Shown one piece after another: positions 63,980-64,000 of a stretch of 64,000 bases of DNA. Source of the DNA: Parundibacterium terreum (GTDB taxonomy: Bacteria > Pseudomonadota > Gammaproteobacteria > Burkholderiales > Burkholderiaceae_D); the NCBI RefSeq assembly GCF_014636315.1, contig NZ_BMED01000002.1, positions 1 through 64,000 of the forward strand. Reading direction: 5' to 3'. The notes beneath the pieces are model-generated. The model was not told the origin of the DNA. It did not search any database and saw only the letters and a program-made list of their open reading frames with translations. Position numbers and translations under genes: made by a program. Each line of letters begins with the position of its first letter. Position 1 is the stretch's first letter.

Positions 63980-64000
63980 CAGAATTTGAAGTACGCAGCA

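Overview
The window looks like an ordinary chromosomal segment of a betaproteobacterium of the order Burkholderiales, most likely family Oxalobacteraceae (a Herminiimonas/Janthinobacterium-like organism). This rests on the protein sequences, the rimP-nusA-infB-rbfA-truB order, paired leucyltransferases aat and bpt, the IclR-regulated pca branch, and tandem cyanophycin synthetase genes. It is an inference from recall, not a database match. I see no prophage, insertion sequence or CRISPR array. Most genes are complete, and the ends of transcription units are often marked by clear intrinsic terminators.

Layout. 1-4.4 kb: the tail of an EAL phosphodiesterase, a DUF5675 protein, a class III aminotransferase, an RsuA-family pseudouridine synthase with an altered catalytic position, and a DMT exporter. 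4.5-16 kb: a translation and ribosome-assembly block on the minus strand (scpB-rluB, then rimP-nusA-infB-rbfA-truB, then typA). A strong promoter followed by an intrinsic terminator sits inside the rimP leader. 16.3-24 kb: tRNA-fMet, a Nudix hydrolase, aat, bpt, pyrD, an aldo/keto reductase, a periplasmic cyclophilin and a lipoprotein hydrolase. 23.7-28 kb: a molybdenum hydroxylase pair (iorAB-like) with a coupled 69-residue secreted protein, then ribB behind an FMN riboswitch. 28-36 kb: a PlpD-like type Vd patatin, a FAH-family hydrolase coupled to a solute-binding protein, a chemoreceptor and a second solute-binding protein.

37-47 kb is the lower protocatechuate branch of the beta-ketoadipate pathway, pcaIJFBDC, followed on the same strand by a complete LivHMGF-type ABC transporter and controlled by a divergent IclR regulator. 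The divergent promoter region holds an exact copy of the 15-bp PcaR box I recall from Pseudomonas, facing an 11/15 inverted partner. Protocatechuate dioxygenase (pcaGH) and the MFS importer PcaK are absent from the window. The ABC system probably imports an aromatic acid or another intermediate of the pathway.

49.4-58 kb is a cyanophycin locus and the most interesting part of the window. DUF1854 and an unusual ABC exporter (PH-like domain, zinc ribbon, fused exporter) diverge from two tandem cyanophycin synthetase genes. The two paralogues are complementarily degenerate. The first (726 aa) keeps the HxxEH metallopeptidase-like motif of the N domain but has lost the Mur-ligase P-loop lysine and the last Mur lobe. 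The second (856 aa) has an intact Mur ligase but has lost the second histidine of HxxEH. This suggests that primer generation and arginine addition are divided between two proteins. A highly structured RNA element lies between the two genes, and a 15-bp direct repeat lies just upstream of the first. No cyanophycinase is present.

The window ends with an RHH protein, a DJ-1/PfpI protein, a small tyrosine-phosphatase-like protein, a VOC protein, uvrB, an aromatic/aspartate aminotransferase, and tRNA-Asn behind a perfect consensus sigma-70 promoter.
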